From NCBI RefSeq assembly GCF_014349235.1, contig NZ_JACSOH010000020.1:18416-82415 (forward strand): a stretch of 64,000 bases of DNA, in the 5' to 3' direction. Made by a program: the position numbers and the translations under genes. Shown here in pieces: positions 1 through 9,852 of this stretch (the stretch's first letter is position 1; every line of letters starts with the position of its first letter). The notes beneath the pieces were generated by a model that was given only the letters and a program-made list of their open reading frames with translations, did not search any database and was not told the DNA's origin. Origin of the DNA: Cytophaga sp. FL35. GTDB lineage: Bacteria; Bacteroidota; Bacteroidia; Flavobacteriales; Flavobacteriaceae.

Positions 1-2229
1 TCCAATTGGTATGACATTATCTATAACAACGCCATGACGTATACATATGATCTTAATGTATCTGGGTCTTCTGATAAATTAAATTATTATGCTTCGTTAA
101 GAACAGTAGATCAGGGTTCAATGTTGCGTTTTGGAACTAATGAAAACCAAACATATTTTGGAAGGTTAAAAGTTGATTATACGCATAACGAAAAATTTAA
201 GTTTGGTGCCAATATCGGTATTACCACCAATAATTTAAAGGAACCAACTAATTATGAGGCAGCTCAGAACGTTCTTGCTGGAAGGGCTTCCTTTGATCAC
301 CCTTACACCCCAGAGGGGCGATATATGAGTTGGAATGCGGCACCGAACCCTATAGGGTTATTTAAAGATGGTGGCAATCGGGAAGCTGTAACATATAGGT
401 TGAATCCACAATTATATGCAACCTATACCCCAATATCAGGGCTTGATATTACAGGAAGATTTACCAAGACCTTCACGGGACTTAAATCTAGATCTATTTT
501 AAAGTCTTTTAGGACCTATTATTTAGATGAAGCTCCAGGAGTATTAAACGCTCAGCAGCCGCAAACCAATGTGTCTGTAAGTAATGTGTTTGATCAAACT
601 TTTATAGGAAACTTAACGGCATCTTATAAAACTTCTATTGGTAATAATCACACAGTAAGGGCTTTGTTAGGAGTTTCTCATGAAGAGTTTATTTATGACA
701 CAACTAACGCCTGGAGACGAAATCTTGTTTATGATCAATTGCCGTCTTTGGTGCTAGGGGATTCTGAAGAACAATTCAATAACGATGTTCAATCAGAAAT
801 TTCCTTGAAATCTTTATTCGGAAATTTGAGTTATTCATTTAAAGATAGGTACACTGTAGAAGGTACCTTTAGAAGAGATGGTTCATCGAGATTTGCTCAG
901 GGTTTTAAGTATGATAGCTTTTTCAGTTTAGGTGGAGCATGGAATGTTTCCAATGAGAACTTTATCAAAAACCTCGATTTTTCCGCACTCAATAGTTTAA
1001 AATTAAGGGCGTCTTGGGGGCAGTTGGGGAATCAAGGTAGTATTGGGGTATATAGTTTTGCGTCAACCCTATCATTAGGTACGGGGGTGTTATTAGGTGC
1101 TCCGGGCGCGGTTGCGCCAGCACAGGTTGCCACCTTGGGTAGGTTCCCAAACTTAGACGCAACTTGGGAGGCAGCGGACAAGACCAACTTTGGTTTGGAT
1201 GCTACTTTGTTCAATAATCGTTTAAGCTTAGAGGGAAACTACTTTATTACAGAAACCAAAAATGCCTTTTTCACTAAAGAATACCCGAGCATACTAGGTG
1301 CTCCCGCACCGCAGATAAATGGTGCTAACTTTAAGGCAACTGGTTGGATTGCTTCAGTTGGATGGAATGATAGGCTAGGGAAGGATTTTAGTTACAATGC
1401 TCGCTTCAATATTAGTGATGCAAATACCGAAGTTATAACATTGGCAGATAGTCCAGTGGTGGGGTATGGCTACAATGCCTTTGTAGAAGGCAATCCATTG
1501 GGCAGTGTTTACGGCTATCAATTTGAAGGTTTGGTAGAAGATGAGGCTGACTTGACCGAATATTATGAGAACATTACCGGAGGCATTACTACCTTATTAA
1601 GACCTGGGGATGCCAAATATGCAGATTTAGATGGCGATGGTATCTTGGAAGGACGGGAATATAAGGAGGATGAAGATGGCAATCCTACCGAAGATTCCGG
1701 CGATTTAATCAATCTTGGAGATACGGAAAAACATTATGAGTATAACTTCAATTTAGGGCTTAATTATAAGAATTTCAATTTTAGTGCCCTTTTAATCGGG
1801 GTTGGAAAGTGGACTGTTTTCGATCAAACGCCGGTAAATTATAGTTTTCCGTGGGTTCAGCCTTATGAACATTATATTGATAATTACTGGACGCCAACAA
1901 GAACCAATGGGCATTACCCAAGACCTTCTGTGGTGAATGGGAGCTTTAATAATGCTGTGCAGGGTAATAACTATGTCTTTTCTGATGCTTCTTATATGAA
2001 GAGGAATAATGCCTATCTATTATTGAAGAACGTTCAACTGGGCTATACGTTTCCGAAGGTTGTTATGGATAAACTGAATATGAATAAAATACAGTTATAC
2101 GTTAACGCAAGTGATGTAGGTTTCTTGGTAAACAATATGCCAAAGAGTTATAATCCAGAAAGTCCTTATAATGCAAACTTAACTCCTTACCCCATTACGG
2201 TTTCATTAGGACTTAATTTAAATTTTTAA
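1..2229 (+). CDS. SusC/RagA-type TonB-dependent outer-membrane transporter, C-terminal part (5' end outside window)
   Basis: The frame is open from base 1, so the gene starts upstream; about 742 residues remain of a protein usually near 1000. What is visible is the beta-barrel half: alternating aromatic strands, SusC-like blocks such as YRRDGSSRF-type (here FRRDGSSRFAQG) and a C terminus ending in LNLNF with the terminal Phe typical of barrel proteins. The signal peptide, carboxypeptidase-like domain and TonB plug are off-window. An acidic loop with DLDGDGILEG lies near residue 540 of the visible part. SusC proteins import oligosaccharides across the outer membrane with a SusD lid, using TonB energy. 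The SusD gene starts 4 bp after the stop, so the two form one transcription unit. The substrate cannot be read from the sequence. Confidence 0.93.
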   Translation, partial: SNWYDIIYNNAMTYTYDLNVSGSSDKLNYYASLRTVDQGSMLRFGTNENQTYFGRLKVDYTHNEKFKFGANIGITTNNLKEPTNYEAAQNVLAGRASFDHPYTPEGRYMSWNAAPNPIGLFKDGGNREAVTYRLNPQLYATYTPISGLDITGRFTKTFTGLKSRSILKSFRTYYLDEAPGVLNAQQPQTNVSVSNVFDQTFIGNLTASYKTSIGNNHTVRALLGVSHEEFIYDTTNAWRRNLVYDQLPSLVLGDSEEQFNNDVQSEISLKSLFGNLSYSFKDRYTVEGTFRRDGSSRFAQGFKYDSFFSLGGAWNVSNENFIKNLDFSALNSLKLRASWGQLGNQGSIGVYSFASTLSLGTGVLLGAPGAVAPAQVATLGRFPNLDATWEAADKTNFGLDATLFNNRLSLEGNYFITETKNAFFTKEYPSILGAPAPQINGANFKATGWIASVGWNDRLGKDFSYNARFNISDANTEVITLADSPVVGYGYNAFVEGNPLGSVYGYQFEGLVEDEADLTEYYENITGGITTLLRPGDAKYADLDGDGILEGREYKEDEDGNPTEDSGDLINLGDTEKHYEYNFNLGLNYKNFNFSALLIGVGKWTVFDQTPVNYSFPWVQPYEHYIDNYWTPTRTNGHYPRPSVVNGSFNNAVQGNNYVFSDASYMKRNNAYLLLKNVQLGYTFPKVVMDKLNMNKIQLYVNASDVGFLVNNMPKSYNPESPYNANLTPYPITVSLGLNLNF

Positions 2230-2233
2230 TTGA

Positions 2234-4036
2234 ATGGTCATGAATAGAAGATATAAACTGTTAGCTATTATTGTAACAATATTCTTGGGGATTAGCTGTG
2301 AGAAGGATTTAAATCTAAACCCAATCAACCAGATAAGCGAAGACGTGTTCTTTACCCAAGAAAACGATTTTAAAATTTTTACGAACCAATTCTATGGGAG
2401 TCTTCCAGGGTTTGGCCGATCTAATAGGGATAATTATGCGGATATTGGAAACGCAGGAGGGCATCCCGTTAGTAATAGTGATTACATAGAAGCCCAAGGT
2501 AATGGCTTCGGCGCCGATTGGGGAGGTAACTATGCTACTATACGTTTTACCACTTATTTAATTAATCGAGTTCAAGAACTAGAGGATCAAGAACTAAAAA
2601 ATCAAGTAATGGTCTATGAGGGTGAGGCCAGGTTTTTTAGGGCCTTGGCTTATTTTAGGCTTCTAAAGGATTATGGAGGGGTGCCTATTGTAGATAAAGT
2701 GTTGGACTTAAATGATGAAGACATCATATACGGCCCAAGAAACTCAAGACAGGAAGTCGTTGCATTTATCCTTAATGATTTGGATGCCGCTATTGCTTCT
2801 CCCATAGGTTCTCTTGTAGAAAGTGTAGATATTGGCAGAGTGAGTAAAAATGCGGCATTGGCACTTAAGGCAAGGGTGGCATTATTTGAAGGTACTTGGA
2901 GCAAATATCACGGTACGCCTGGCGATAGCAATAGTTATTTCTCTCAAGCTATTGATGCTTCGTTGCAGGTTATGGAAAGTGGTAAACATAGTCTATTTGA
3001 CCGCAGGGATGTGTTGGGGGATGACAGCTATAGGTATTTCTTCATATTGGAGACCGACAAGCCTTCAAATCCGGCAGGTTTGGGAAAAGAAAGTCAGAAT
3101 GAAATTATATTGGCCAATAAATTCAATACGACGGATCGTAATTCAGGTTACATTTCAGTGAATAGTGGTAATTTATCACCCTCAAAAAAAATGGCGGATA
3201 TGTTCTTGGATAATACAGGGTTGCCAATTACACATCCTAATTCCGTATTTCAAGGATATGGTTTTGATATAGATCCAGCAACAGGTGTTCCAACTAATTA
3301 TGAGTATTTGGATAGAGACCCAAGAATGAAGAGCGTTTTCGTAGAGCCATTTAGTCAATTTTGGTATCATGAGCCTTACGATCGCAAGTATGATGCTCCT
3401 AGCCTACTTAATACAGGAGCTTTTAATGATGGATTCTGGACGAGTTCAACAGGTTATCTAATTCATAAGTTTATTCCAGAGGTAGCCCAAGGGGTTGGAA
3501 TAGATTACCCTGTAATTCGTTTTGCGGAAGTATTGCTCATTTACGCGGAAGCTTTATTGGAAAGAGATGGGTCTATAACGGATACGGATTTGTCCAAATC
3601 TATAAATCTTTTAAGAAACAGAGTGGGTATGCCTGACCTGACCAATGCTTTTGTATCAACAAATGGTCTAGATATGAAAGCAGAAATAAGAAGGGAAAGA
3701 AGTATAGAACTCTATCTTGAAGGTTTTAGATTTGATGATTTAAGACGTTGGAAAATTGCCGAAATTGAAATGTCCCAAGATTTTAAATCAACTAAATTTC
3801 AAGGAACGCCTTTTGAAGAACCCTTTGAGGTTTTTGATCCAGTTTCTGGTTCAATCAGGGTAATAGATAACTCTTTAAAGGGTTTTACGGCTTATGATAC
3901 CGACGGATTTGGAATAATTGATGCATCGGTTAATAGAAGTTTTGAAGATAAGCACTATTTATTTCCATTACCATTATTGCAGTTAACGTTAAACCCTCAA
4001 TTGGAACAAAATCCAGGTTGGTTAGATGGCAGGTAA
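2234..4036 (+). CDS. SusD/RagB-type outer-membrane glycan-binding lipoprotein
   Basis: This 600-residue protein has an SPII signal peptide with lipobox LGISC (Cys22 from the first ATG; a second ATG two codons in is equally possible). SusD features are visible: an N-terminal helical segment with the FRALAYFRLLKDYGGVPIV block and a C-terminal RagB region with RFAEVLLIYAEALLE, LRNRVGMPDL and ERSIELYLEGFRFDDLRRW. It caps the partner SusC at the cell surface and binds glycan before import. It is coupled to the upstream susC by a 4-bp gap and a hairpin terminator follows, so this pair ends its own transcript. Family assignment is secure; substrate is unknown. Confidence 0.95.
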   Translation: MVMNRRYKLLAIIVTIFLGISCEKDLNLNPINQISEDVFFTQENDFKIFTNQFYGSLPGFGRSNRDNYADIGNAGGHPVSNSDYIEAQGNGFGADWGGNYATIRFTTYLINRVQELEDQELKNQVMVYEGEARFFRALAYFRLLKDYGGVPIVDKVLDLNDEDIIYGPRNSRQEVVAFILNDLDAAIASPIGSLVESVDIGRVSKNAALALKARVALFEGTWSKYHGTPGDSNSYFSQAIDASLQVMESGKHSLFDRRDVLGDDSYRYFFILETDKPSNPAGLGKESQNEIILANKFNTTDRNSGYISVNSGNLSPSKKMADMFLDNTGLPITHPNSVFQGYGFDIDPATGVPTNYEYLDRDPRMKSVFVEPFSQFWYHEPYDRKYDAPSLLNTGAFNDGFWTSSTGYLIHKFIPEVAQGVGIDYPVIRFAEVLLIYAEALLERDGSITDTDLSKSINLLRNRVGMPDLTNAFVSTNGLDMKAEIRRERSIELYLEGFRFDDLRRWKIAEIEMSQDFKSTKFQGTPFEEPFEVFDPVSGSIRVIDNSLKGFTAYDTDGFGIIDASVNRSFEDKHYLFPLPLLQLTLNPQLEQNPGWLDGR

Positions 4037-4068
4037 TCCTTGAAACAAATGTATCTACCTTTTAAATT

Positions 4069-4099
4069 AAGGGCTTTTTCTAAAGGAGCCCTTCTTTTT
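4069..4099 (+). terminator. Rho-independent terminator after susCD
   Basis: AAGGGCT (4069-4075) pairs perfectly with AGCCCTT (4087-4093) across an 11-base loop, and CTTTTT follows. It lies 32 bp after the susD stop. Confidence 0.7.
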
Positions 4100-4182
4100 A
4101 AATTAAAAACAAACTTGTAAGGCATACCTAAATGCTCCGCCATTAACGATTATATAAGTTGTTGTATGTTAGGATATAGGAC

Positions 4183-4284
4183 GTCCCAATCCAGTCTTGG
4201 GACAAATTCGAGGCCAAATTCAAAAACTTAATCAAGCACAAAATTTACTTTTAAAAGTTTGCAAGCAAAAGTTCAAAACTTAAT
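4183..4284 (+). promoter_or_regulatory. Upstream region of the DUF1080 operon: hairpin and direct repeat
   Basis: The 293-base gap after susD holds, beyond the terminator, a 7-bp hairpin GTCCCAA/TTGGGAC (4183-4203) without a T-tract and a direct repeat TTCAAAA(A)CTTAAT at 4219-4232 and 4272-4284, spaced 53 bp. The repeats lie 45-110 bp before the first gene of the next operon, where a regulator could bind. No good Bacteroidota -7 box (TAnnTTTG) was found. Function is inferred only from position. Confidence 0.3.
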
Positions 4285-4329
4285 GCCAAACTATGATTAT
4301 AATTCAAGATTCACATATAACATAAATAA

Positions 4330-5031
4330 ATGAACTACTATTCTCAATTGCAACAAAGTCTCCATAAGCGGGGATTATTTTCAATCATAGATCCAATATT
4401 TCAAGGAGTATCAGTATCTATGGTACTTATACTGCTCCTTTCCTGTACTACGGTTAAAGGGCAAAAAACCGAAGTTCTTTTTGATGGGGTTTCTATGAAA
4501 GGCTGGAAAGTGCTCAATGCAAGGAATGCAAAATTTTGGGCAGTAATGGACAGTACTTTGGTAGGTGGTGATGGTCATACCAAAATACCTGAAAACACCT
4601 ATTTGCATACCCTTAAGGAATATCAAGATTTTGAATTAAGATTTCTCTTTAGAATTACGGGAGATCATAGTACTGGTTTGATCAATAGTGGGGTGCAATA
4701 TCGATCCACTATTAAAGATGGTCATATTATAGGTTACCAAGCAGATATAGGTAAGGGCTATTGGGGAGATATATATGATGAGCATAGAAGGGGAAAGTTG
4801 GTTGACGGTGACTTAAGTATCTTAAAACATCTTTTAAAAGAAGATGGATGGAACAGCTATATCGTTAGATGTAAAGGGAATCGGCACGAGCTTTACATTA
4901 ATGGTGTAAAAACCGCAGATTATGTAGAAAAGGATGCAGCAATACCTAATAAAGGGGTTATAGGGATTCAGGTGCATAGTGGCGGCAATGCCATGGTAGA
5001 ATTTAAAGAACTAACCCTTACTGCACTTTAG
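4330..5031 (+). CDS. DUF1080 (3-keto-disaccharide hydrolase family) lipoprotein
   Basis: This 233-residue protein has a hydrophobic leader and possible lipobox LLLSC (Cys39), then one DUF1080 domain. Family hallmarks are visible: an LFDGVSMKGWKV opening, VGGDGHTKIPENTYLHT, FELRFLFRITGDHSTGLINSGVQYRS, the GYQADIGKGYWGDIYDE block and GVIGIQVHSGG near the end. Members are jelly-roll proteins of the exported compartment; the family is named for hydrolysis of 3-keto-glycosides. It opens a seven-gene operon, and the next gene, a cytochrome-linked dehydrogenase-like protein, could make the oxidised sugar it cleaves. That pairing is inferred. The lipidated leader is longer than usual, so the exact start is uncertain. 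Confidence 0.88.
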   Translation: MNYYSQLQQSLHKRGLFSIIDPIFQGVSVSMVLILLLSCTTVKGQKTEVLFDGVSMKGWKVLNARNAKFWAVMDSTLVGGDGHTKIPENTYLHTLKEYQDFELRFLFRITGDHSTGLINSGVQYRSTIKDGHIIGYQADIGKGYWGDIYDEHRRGKLVDGDLSILKHLLKEDGWNSYIVRCKGNRHELYINGVKTADYVEKDAAIPNKGVIGIQVHSGGNAMVEFKELTLTAL

Positions 5032-5055
5032 ATTATTTTTTAAAACCAGACTACA

Positions 5056-8000
5056 ATGAGGATTACACGACCGTTTTATCTTGGAGTGTGCTTACTGGCA
5101 ATTTTGTTGGTAGGTTGTAAGAACAAAACAGAATCGGCAAATACTGTCGATGTTCAAAAAGAAGAAGAGATTGATTATAACAGAAAAACGCATTCTGCCC
5201 GTACCAAGGTATTATCAGCAGAAGAAGAATTGGCGGGTTTTGATGTGCCAGAAGGATTTGTGGTAGAATTGGTAGCCAGTGAAGAAGATGGCGTAGTCAA
5301 CCCCATACACATAGCTTTTGACGATGCTGGTAGGTTGTGGACACAAACCGCTGAAATGTACCCTATGGATCCGGTCTCGGATATTGCATGGCACGATTTG
5401 TTAAACCTTATGAACAATCCCGAAGCGCAAGAAAAGGACCCTAATTTTAAAAGAGCCTTGGATCTGTATAAGGGAAAAACTAAGGGTGAGGATAAGATTT
5501 TGGTACTTTCCGATATCTATAATGGCAATCGTCCCAAATCCAATGTGTGGGCCGATGGTTTGGCAATTCCTCAGAGTATTTTACCCTATAAAAATGGCGC
5601 CTACGTAGCCCAAGGTTCGGAACTTTTCTTTTTGGAGGATTCGGACAATGATGGAAAAGCGGACAAGCGTACCCCATTATTAACAGGCTTTGGTTATACG
5701 GACACACATACCATGACACATACCTTGGTTCGCGGACCAGGGGATTGGGTTCATTTTAGCCATGGAGCACTTAATAAGGGTAAGGTAACTTCTTATACCA
5801 GCGATGCGTCCATGCGAATGGATTATAGTAAAATAGGACGTTTTTCCTTGAATGCTAAGAAAATGGAGGTAATTACCGCCGGACTTCAAAATATATGGGG
5901 CTTCAAACAGAGGGGGAATGGACAATGGTACGGAACCGAGGCCAATGACCTTGGGTATTCCATAGTTCCCATGGAAGTGGGAACCGGTTATCCGGGTATT
6001 GGAAACGAAAGGTTACGTCCTTACCAGCCATTTATGCCTGAGTTGCATAAATTTAGGGTAGGGGGTACCGGAATTTCAGGTCTCGCTTTTTCCGATGATG
6101 GAAGTGCCGGATTCCCGGAAGAATGGAAAGATGTGGCCTTCCTTGCCAATCCAATTACCAGTGCTATTAATGCGGTGCGTATAGTTCGCGAAAAGGACGG
6201 TAGTGTTACTGCGGAACACCTGCCCGATTTCCTAAAATCCAAAGACGATTGGTTTAGACCGGTAAACATGGAGTTTGGCCCGGATGGCTGCCTTTATATT
6301 GTGGATTGGTACAATAAAATCGTATCGCATAATGAGTTGCCTACCACCCATCCAGATAGGGATAAATCCCATGGTAGGATTTTTAGGGTACGTCATAAAT
6401 CACAAAAACCAGGTAAAATCACCAATTTTTATGAAGTGCCTACCAAGGATTTGGTCAGCCATTTAAAAGATCCGATCCTTTGGGCCAAGCGGGCGGCATG
6501 GCATCAAATTACAGACAGGCCGGCTTATGAAACCAATGGTTTGGCCAATGAGCTCATCGCTCTTGTAACGGACAAAGGGCAAGATGATATTACCAGAATT
6601 TTGGCGCTCTGGTCTTTGGAGGGAATTGGCCACTATAATCAAGGGGTTATGGATCAATTGTTGAACGATGCTTCGGATGATGTAAAAAGGGAGGCCATAA
6701 GGTCTTTACAGTCTTTTGATTTAGGAGTGGAGGTTTTGGCAAAAATGCTTCAACAACCGGCCAAGGATGCAAATCCTATGATACGTTCGCAAGTTTTACG
6801 TACGTTAGATGCCGTAGGCAAGGCCGATCAACAAACCATTTCCATATTGGTAGACGCCTGTGATCCTCCTTTGGAAGGAAACCAAATGGGTGGGGCTTAT
6901 GAACGAAACTTTGAGCGTTACTTGGCCAGAAAAGCCTTGGAAAACTATCCAAGGGAACTATCCAAGTTCATTGCTTCCAGTGAGGCGGAAAATTTTGAAA
7001 CATCCAACTTAATATGGGCAAGTCAGGCACTTCCTGAAAAAGAACGGGAGGCCGTTTTTGTAAAACTTTGGAAGGAAGCGGACAATAAAAACTTTGATGA
7101 GCCTACTTTTATTATCATGGCCGGAATGTTGGACAACGCCAATGTTAGGAACGCCGTTCTTCCTCAACTTAAAGATCTTAACAAGGCAGGGGAGCATGTT
7201 TCCCTTACGCTTAAAAACTTATCACAGGTACAGTCCGATAAGCTAACTTCCGCCTTGGTAGGCCCTGTAAAAAGTTTACTTCAAAGTGGGGACAAGGATA
7301 AGCAGCTGTTGGGCTTGGATGCCGTTGGAAAACTGAACATATCTTCCCTAAGAAATCTGGTTTTTCCTTTTGTAGACGAAAATTCCACTGTGGAGACCAT
7401 GAGATTTGCACTAATAGCCTTAACGCGGGAGCCCAAGAAAAACTTGTCAGCTTTGCAAAAAATGGCCCAAATGGAAACTTTGGACATGGATTTAAGGGCG
7501 GTGGCACTTCAGAATATGGCAAAGGGAGACATAAATAAAACCGAGAAAACCTTGATTGCTTGGTTGCCGAAATTGGACGCTACCCAAAAGGAAAAGGTCA
7601 TTTCCATTCTTTCCCAAGCTAAGGAGGGCAGCACCGTCTTAAAGAACTTACTGTCCAAAGAAGAGTTATCCTCTAAAGAGTTCAATATTTCCAGTGCGGA
7701 AAAAGTATTTCAATCCAACCCGGAAGATCCTGTTGGCAAAGACTTGTTCGAAGCCGTAAAAAAACGGATCGAAGAGGAAAAACTGGCCTTTACGGCCAAA
7801 TTGGAACGGATGATGGCCATAGCCGAAAAAGGCGGTGGGGATCCAAAGAAGGGAGAACAACTCTTTCAAGTATGTCTTATGTGCCATAGGGTTGGGGACA
7901 AAGGCTATGATTATGCCCCTGCATTGGATGGTTCCGCCCTTAGGGAGAACGAGGCATTGTTAACGGCTATCCTAGACCCCAATGCGGCGGTAGAAAGTAG

Positions 8001-8241
8001 TTACGCAGTATTTAGGGTAACAAAAAAGGACGGTAACAGCGTTGAAGGATTCTTGGTGAAACAGGATGATCGTGGTACTACAATTGGTTTTATGGGAGGT
8101 AGCAATCAATTTATTCAAGCCAATGAAATAGCCACACAAGGTTTCTTGGGAGGGCGTTCCTTTATGCCAAAAGGTTTAATAGATAATTATAATGATGAGC
8201 AGGTGGCAGACCTGTTAGCATTTATAAAGACCTTGAAATAA
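5056..8241 (+). CDS. PVC-type heme-binding CxxCH protein (dehydrogenase-like propeller, HEAT repeats, cytochrome c)
   Basis: This 1061-residue lipoprotein (lipobox LLVGC, Cys21) has three parts. Residues about 55-440 are a beta-propeller typical of the PVC-type membrane-bound dehydrogenase family, starting near FDVPEGFVVELVAS and including GPDGCLYIVDWYNKIVSHNE. Residues about 460-880 are alpha-helical HEAT-like repeats. The C terminus is a cytochrome c domain with heme motif CLMCH at 940-944 and a likely axial Met1037 in SFMPKG. Such proteins are thought to oxidise sugars or alcohols in the periplasm and pass electrons to c-type carriers; the substrate of this family is not established. It lies between DUF1080 and FG-GAP genes with 24- and 9-base gaps. 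Two relatives lie at 38.5 and 42.4 kb. Confidence 0.88.
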   Translation: MRITRPFYLGVCLLAILLVGCKNKTESANTVDVQKEEEIDYNRKTHSARTKVLSAEEELAGFDVPEGFVVELVASEEDGVVNPIHIAFDDAGRLWTQTAEMYPMDPVSDIAWHDLLNLMNNPEAQEKDPNFKRALDLYKGKTKGEDKILVLSDIYNGNRPKSNVWADGLAIPQSILPYKNGAYVAQGSELFFLEDSDNDGKADKRTPLLTGFGYTDTHTMTHTLVRGPGDWVHFSHGALNKGKVTSYTSDASMRMDYSKIGRFSLNAKKMEVITAGLQNIWGFKQRGNGQWYGTEANDLGYSIVPMEVGTGYPGIGNERLRPYQPFMPELHKFRVGGTGISGLAFSDDGSAGFPEEWKDVAFLANPITSAINAVRIVREKDGSVTAEHLPDFLKSKDDWFRPVNMEFGPDGCLYIVDWYNKIVSHNELPTTHPDRDKSHGRIFRVRHKSQKPGKITNFYEVPTKDLVSHLKDPILWAKRAAWHQITDRPAYETNGLANELIALVTDKGQDDITRILALWSLEGIGHYNQGVMDQLLNDASDDVKREAIRSLQSFDLGVEVLAKMLQQPAKDANPMIRSQVLRTLDAVGKADQQTISILVDACDPPLEGNQMGGAYERNFERYLARKALENYPRELSKFIASSEAENFETSNLIWASQALPEKEREAVFVKLWKEADNKNFDEPTFIIMAGMLDNANVRNAVLPQLKDLNKAGEHVSLTLKNLSQVQSDKLTSALVGPVKSLLQSGDKDKQLLGLDAVGKLNISSLRNLVFPFVDENSTVETMRFALIALTREPKKNLSALQKMAQMETLDMDLRAVALQNMAKGDINKTEKTLIAWLPKLDATQKEKVISILSQAKEGSTVLKNLLSKEELSSKEFNISSAEKVFQSNPEDPVGKDLFEAVKKRIEEEKLAFTAKLERMMAIAEKGGGDPKKGEQLFQVCLMCHRVGDKGYDYAPALDGSALRENEALLTAILDPNAAVESSYAVFRVTKKDGNSVEGFLVKQDDRGTTIGFMGGSNQFIQANEIATQGFLGGRSFMPKGLIDNYNDEQVADLLAFIKTLK

Positions 8242-8250
8242 ATAATTTAG

Positions 8251-9507
8251 ATGAACACTGGCCTTAGATATAGAATGGCATTAGCATTGGTTCTGTCAAT
8301 AGTGACGAGCATTTATATCATGGGGCAAACCTATGTGAAAAAGCCTAAATCGGTTGCCTTCACCAAGATAAAACTGTTGGATAAGTATATATCCGAGGGA
8401 GCTTCCGTTGGGGATATAAATAAGGACGGGCATATGGACATCGTTGCAGGAAACCTGTATTGGAAGGGACCTTCTTTTAAGAATGTTGCTGCCTACGGTC
8501 CGGTTGGATATTCTCCTATAACCGGACCGGGCTTGGAAGGGTATGCCGACAATTTTTTCACTTTTCCGCTACGGATAGATGAAAATGATTGGATGGATAT
8601 TCTCCAAATTGGAATACCGGGAACGGATAGCAAATGGGTACGGGATCCTGGGAAAATTCCTTTTTCCCTATCAGATTCTATACCTGACGTTGTCCATATA
8701 GGGGCCATACGCCATGTGTGCCATGAATCGCCACAAATGGTAAATATAATCGGTGATGAAAACAAGGAGTTGCTGGCCTTTAGTCAGGGAAAATTGGTCT
8801 TGGGCGTGCCCATTGCCCAGGGAAATAGAGAATGGGAACTACTTTCTATTTCCGAAAAGGATGAAAATAGGTTTCCCGTTTTTTCCCACGGATTGGGAGC
8901 TGGGGATATCAATGGAGACGGATTAACAGACGTTCTGGAGAAAACGGGCTGGTGGCAACAGCCCGTAAATTGGGACAGGACCACTCCGTGGGAATACCAT
9001 CCTGTTGCATTTTCCCACGGAACAGGAGGTGCCCAAATGTTTGCCTATGATATTGATGGGGACGGGGATACCGATGTCATTACGGCAATGGACAGCCATG
9101 GGTACGGACTTTCTTGGTTTGAACAGATTAAAATTGGGCAAGAAATAGGTTTCAAGGAACATAAAATAATGACCCATGACCCTATGGATAATACTTACGG
9201 GGTGTCCTTTAGTCAATTGCACGCCATGTCCAAGGCGGATATTGATGGGGATGGTATACCGGATATTGTTACCGGTAAGTGTTATTATGCACATAACGGG
9301 CGCGATCCCGGAGCAGAAGAGCCAGCAGCGCTGTACTGGTTTCGTACCCGGAGAAACAAAAACGGTACTACGGAACTTGTGCCATATAAAATAGATGATG
9401 ATTCTGGGGTAGGAAGGCAAATTACTACCGCAGACCTTAATAAAGATGGCAAGATAGACTTGGTAACGGCCAATAAAAAAGGGGTGTTCGCCTTTATTCA
9501 AAAATAA
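8251..9507 (+). CDS. FG-GAP/VCBS-repeat exported protein
   Basis: This 418-residue protein has an N-terminal signal peptide (cleavage probably after YIMGQ) and at least five calcium-binding loops of FG-GAP/VCBS type: DINKDGHMD, DINGDGLTD, DIDGDGDTD, DIDGDGIPD and DLNKDGKID. These spaced blades predict a seven-bladed beta-propeller in the periplasm or on the surface. I see no catalytic domain beside the propeller. It starts 9 bases after the PVC-type cytochrome gene and is clearly in its operon. In related loci such proteins accompany oxidative sugar enzymes, as binding or scaffold proteins or uncharacterised lyases; no specific role can be assigned. Confidence 0.85.
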   Translation: MNTGLRYRMALALVLSIVTSIYIMGQTYVKKPKSVAFTKIKLLDKYISEGASVGDINKDGHMDIVAGNLYWKGPSFKNVAAYGPVGYSPITGPGLEGYADNFFTFPLRIDENDWMDILQIGIPGTDSKWVRDPGKIPFSLSDSIPDVVHIGAIRHVCHESPQMVNIIGDENKELLAFSQGKLVLGVPIAQGNREWELLSISEKDENRFPVFSHGLGAGDINGDGLTDVLEKTGWWQQPVNWDRTTPWEYHPVAFSHGTGGAQMFAYDIDGDGDTDVITAMDSHGYGLSWFEQIKIGQEIGFKEHKIMTHDPMDNTYGVSFSQLHAMSKADIDGDGIPDIVTGKCYYAHNGRDPGAEEPAALYWFRTRRNKNGTTELVPYKIDDDSGVGRQITTADLNKDGKIDLVTANKKGVFAFIQK

Positions 9508-9544
9508 CCAACAAATAAATTAATAAAAAAATAGAATTACGATC

Positions 9545-9841
9545 ATGACCAGACATTATGGAATGTTTCAGTTCAAGGAAGAAATTACACAAGCCCAGGT
9601 AGACAATTGTTTTGCTGTAATGAAAGATATGGTAGGAAAAATTCCAGGGCTCTTAAAAATGGAGCATGGCCAATACGATAGTACGGAGGGAATGAACGAC
9701 GGTTTTACCCATGGATTTATTATGACATTTGATAGTCCCGAATCTAGGGAAGCATATTTGCCACACCCTATTCATGAAGAGGTAAAGGCCTTTGTTGTTC
9801 CAAAATTGGAACGCGTGGTGGTTTTCGATTTTAACGTGTAA
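9545..9841 (+). CDS. Dabb (stress-responsive A/B barrel) domain protein
   Basis: A 98-residue cytoplasmic protein made of one Dabb domain. The typical pattern is present: an N-terminal strand RHYGMFQFKE, a helix with VMKDMVGKIPGLLKMEHG, a strand with FTHGFIMTFDSPESREAYLPHPIHEEV and a C-terminal strand RVVVFDFNV. Dabb proteins are small dimeric ferredoxin-like barrels, some with enzymatic roles in catabolism. It sits 11 bases before the UPF0261 gene in the operon, so a small catabolic enzyme acting on the imported sugar derivative is more likely than a stress role. That role is inferred. Confidence 0.88.
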   Translation: MTRHYGMFQFKEEITQAQVDNCFAVMKDMVGKIPGLLKMEHGQYDSTEGMNDGFTHGFIMTFDSPESREAYLPHPIHEEVKAFVVPKLERVVVFDFNV

Positions 9842-9852
9842 GGGTGCAACTC

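Noticed and set aside
8923..9501. A 192-codon minus-strand frame opposite the FG-GAP gene
   Set aside because: It is antisense to clear calcium-binding repeats and has no recognisable protein features.
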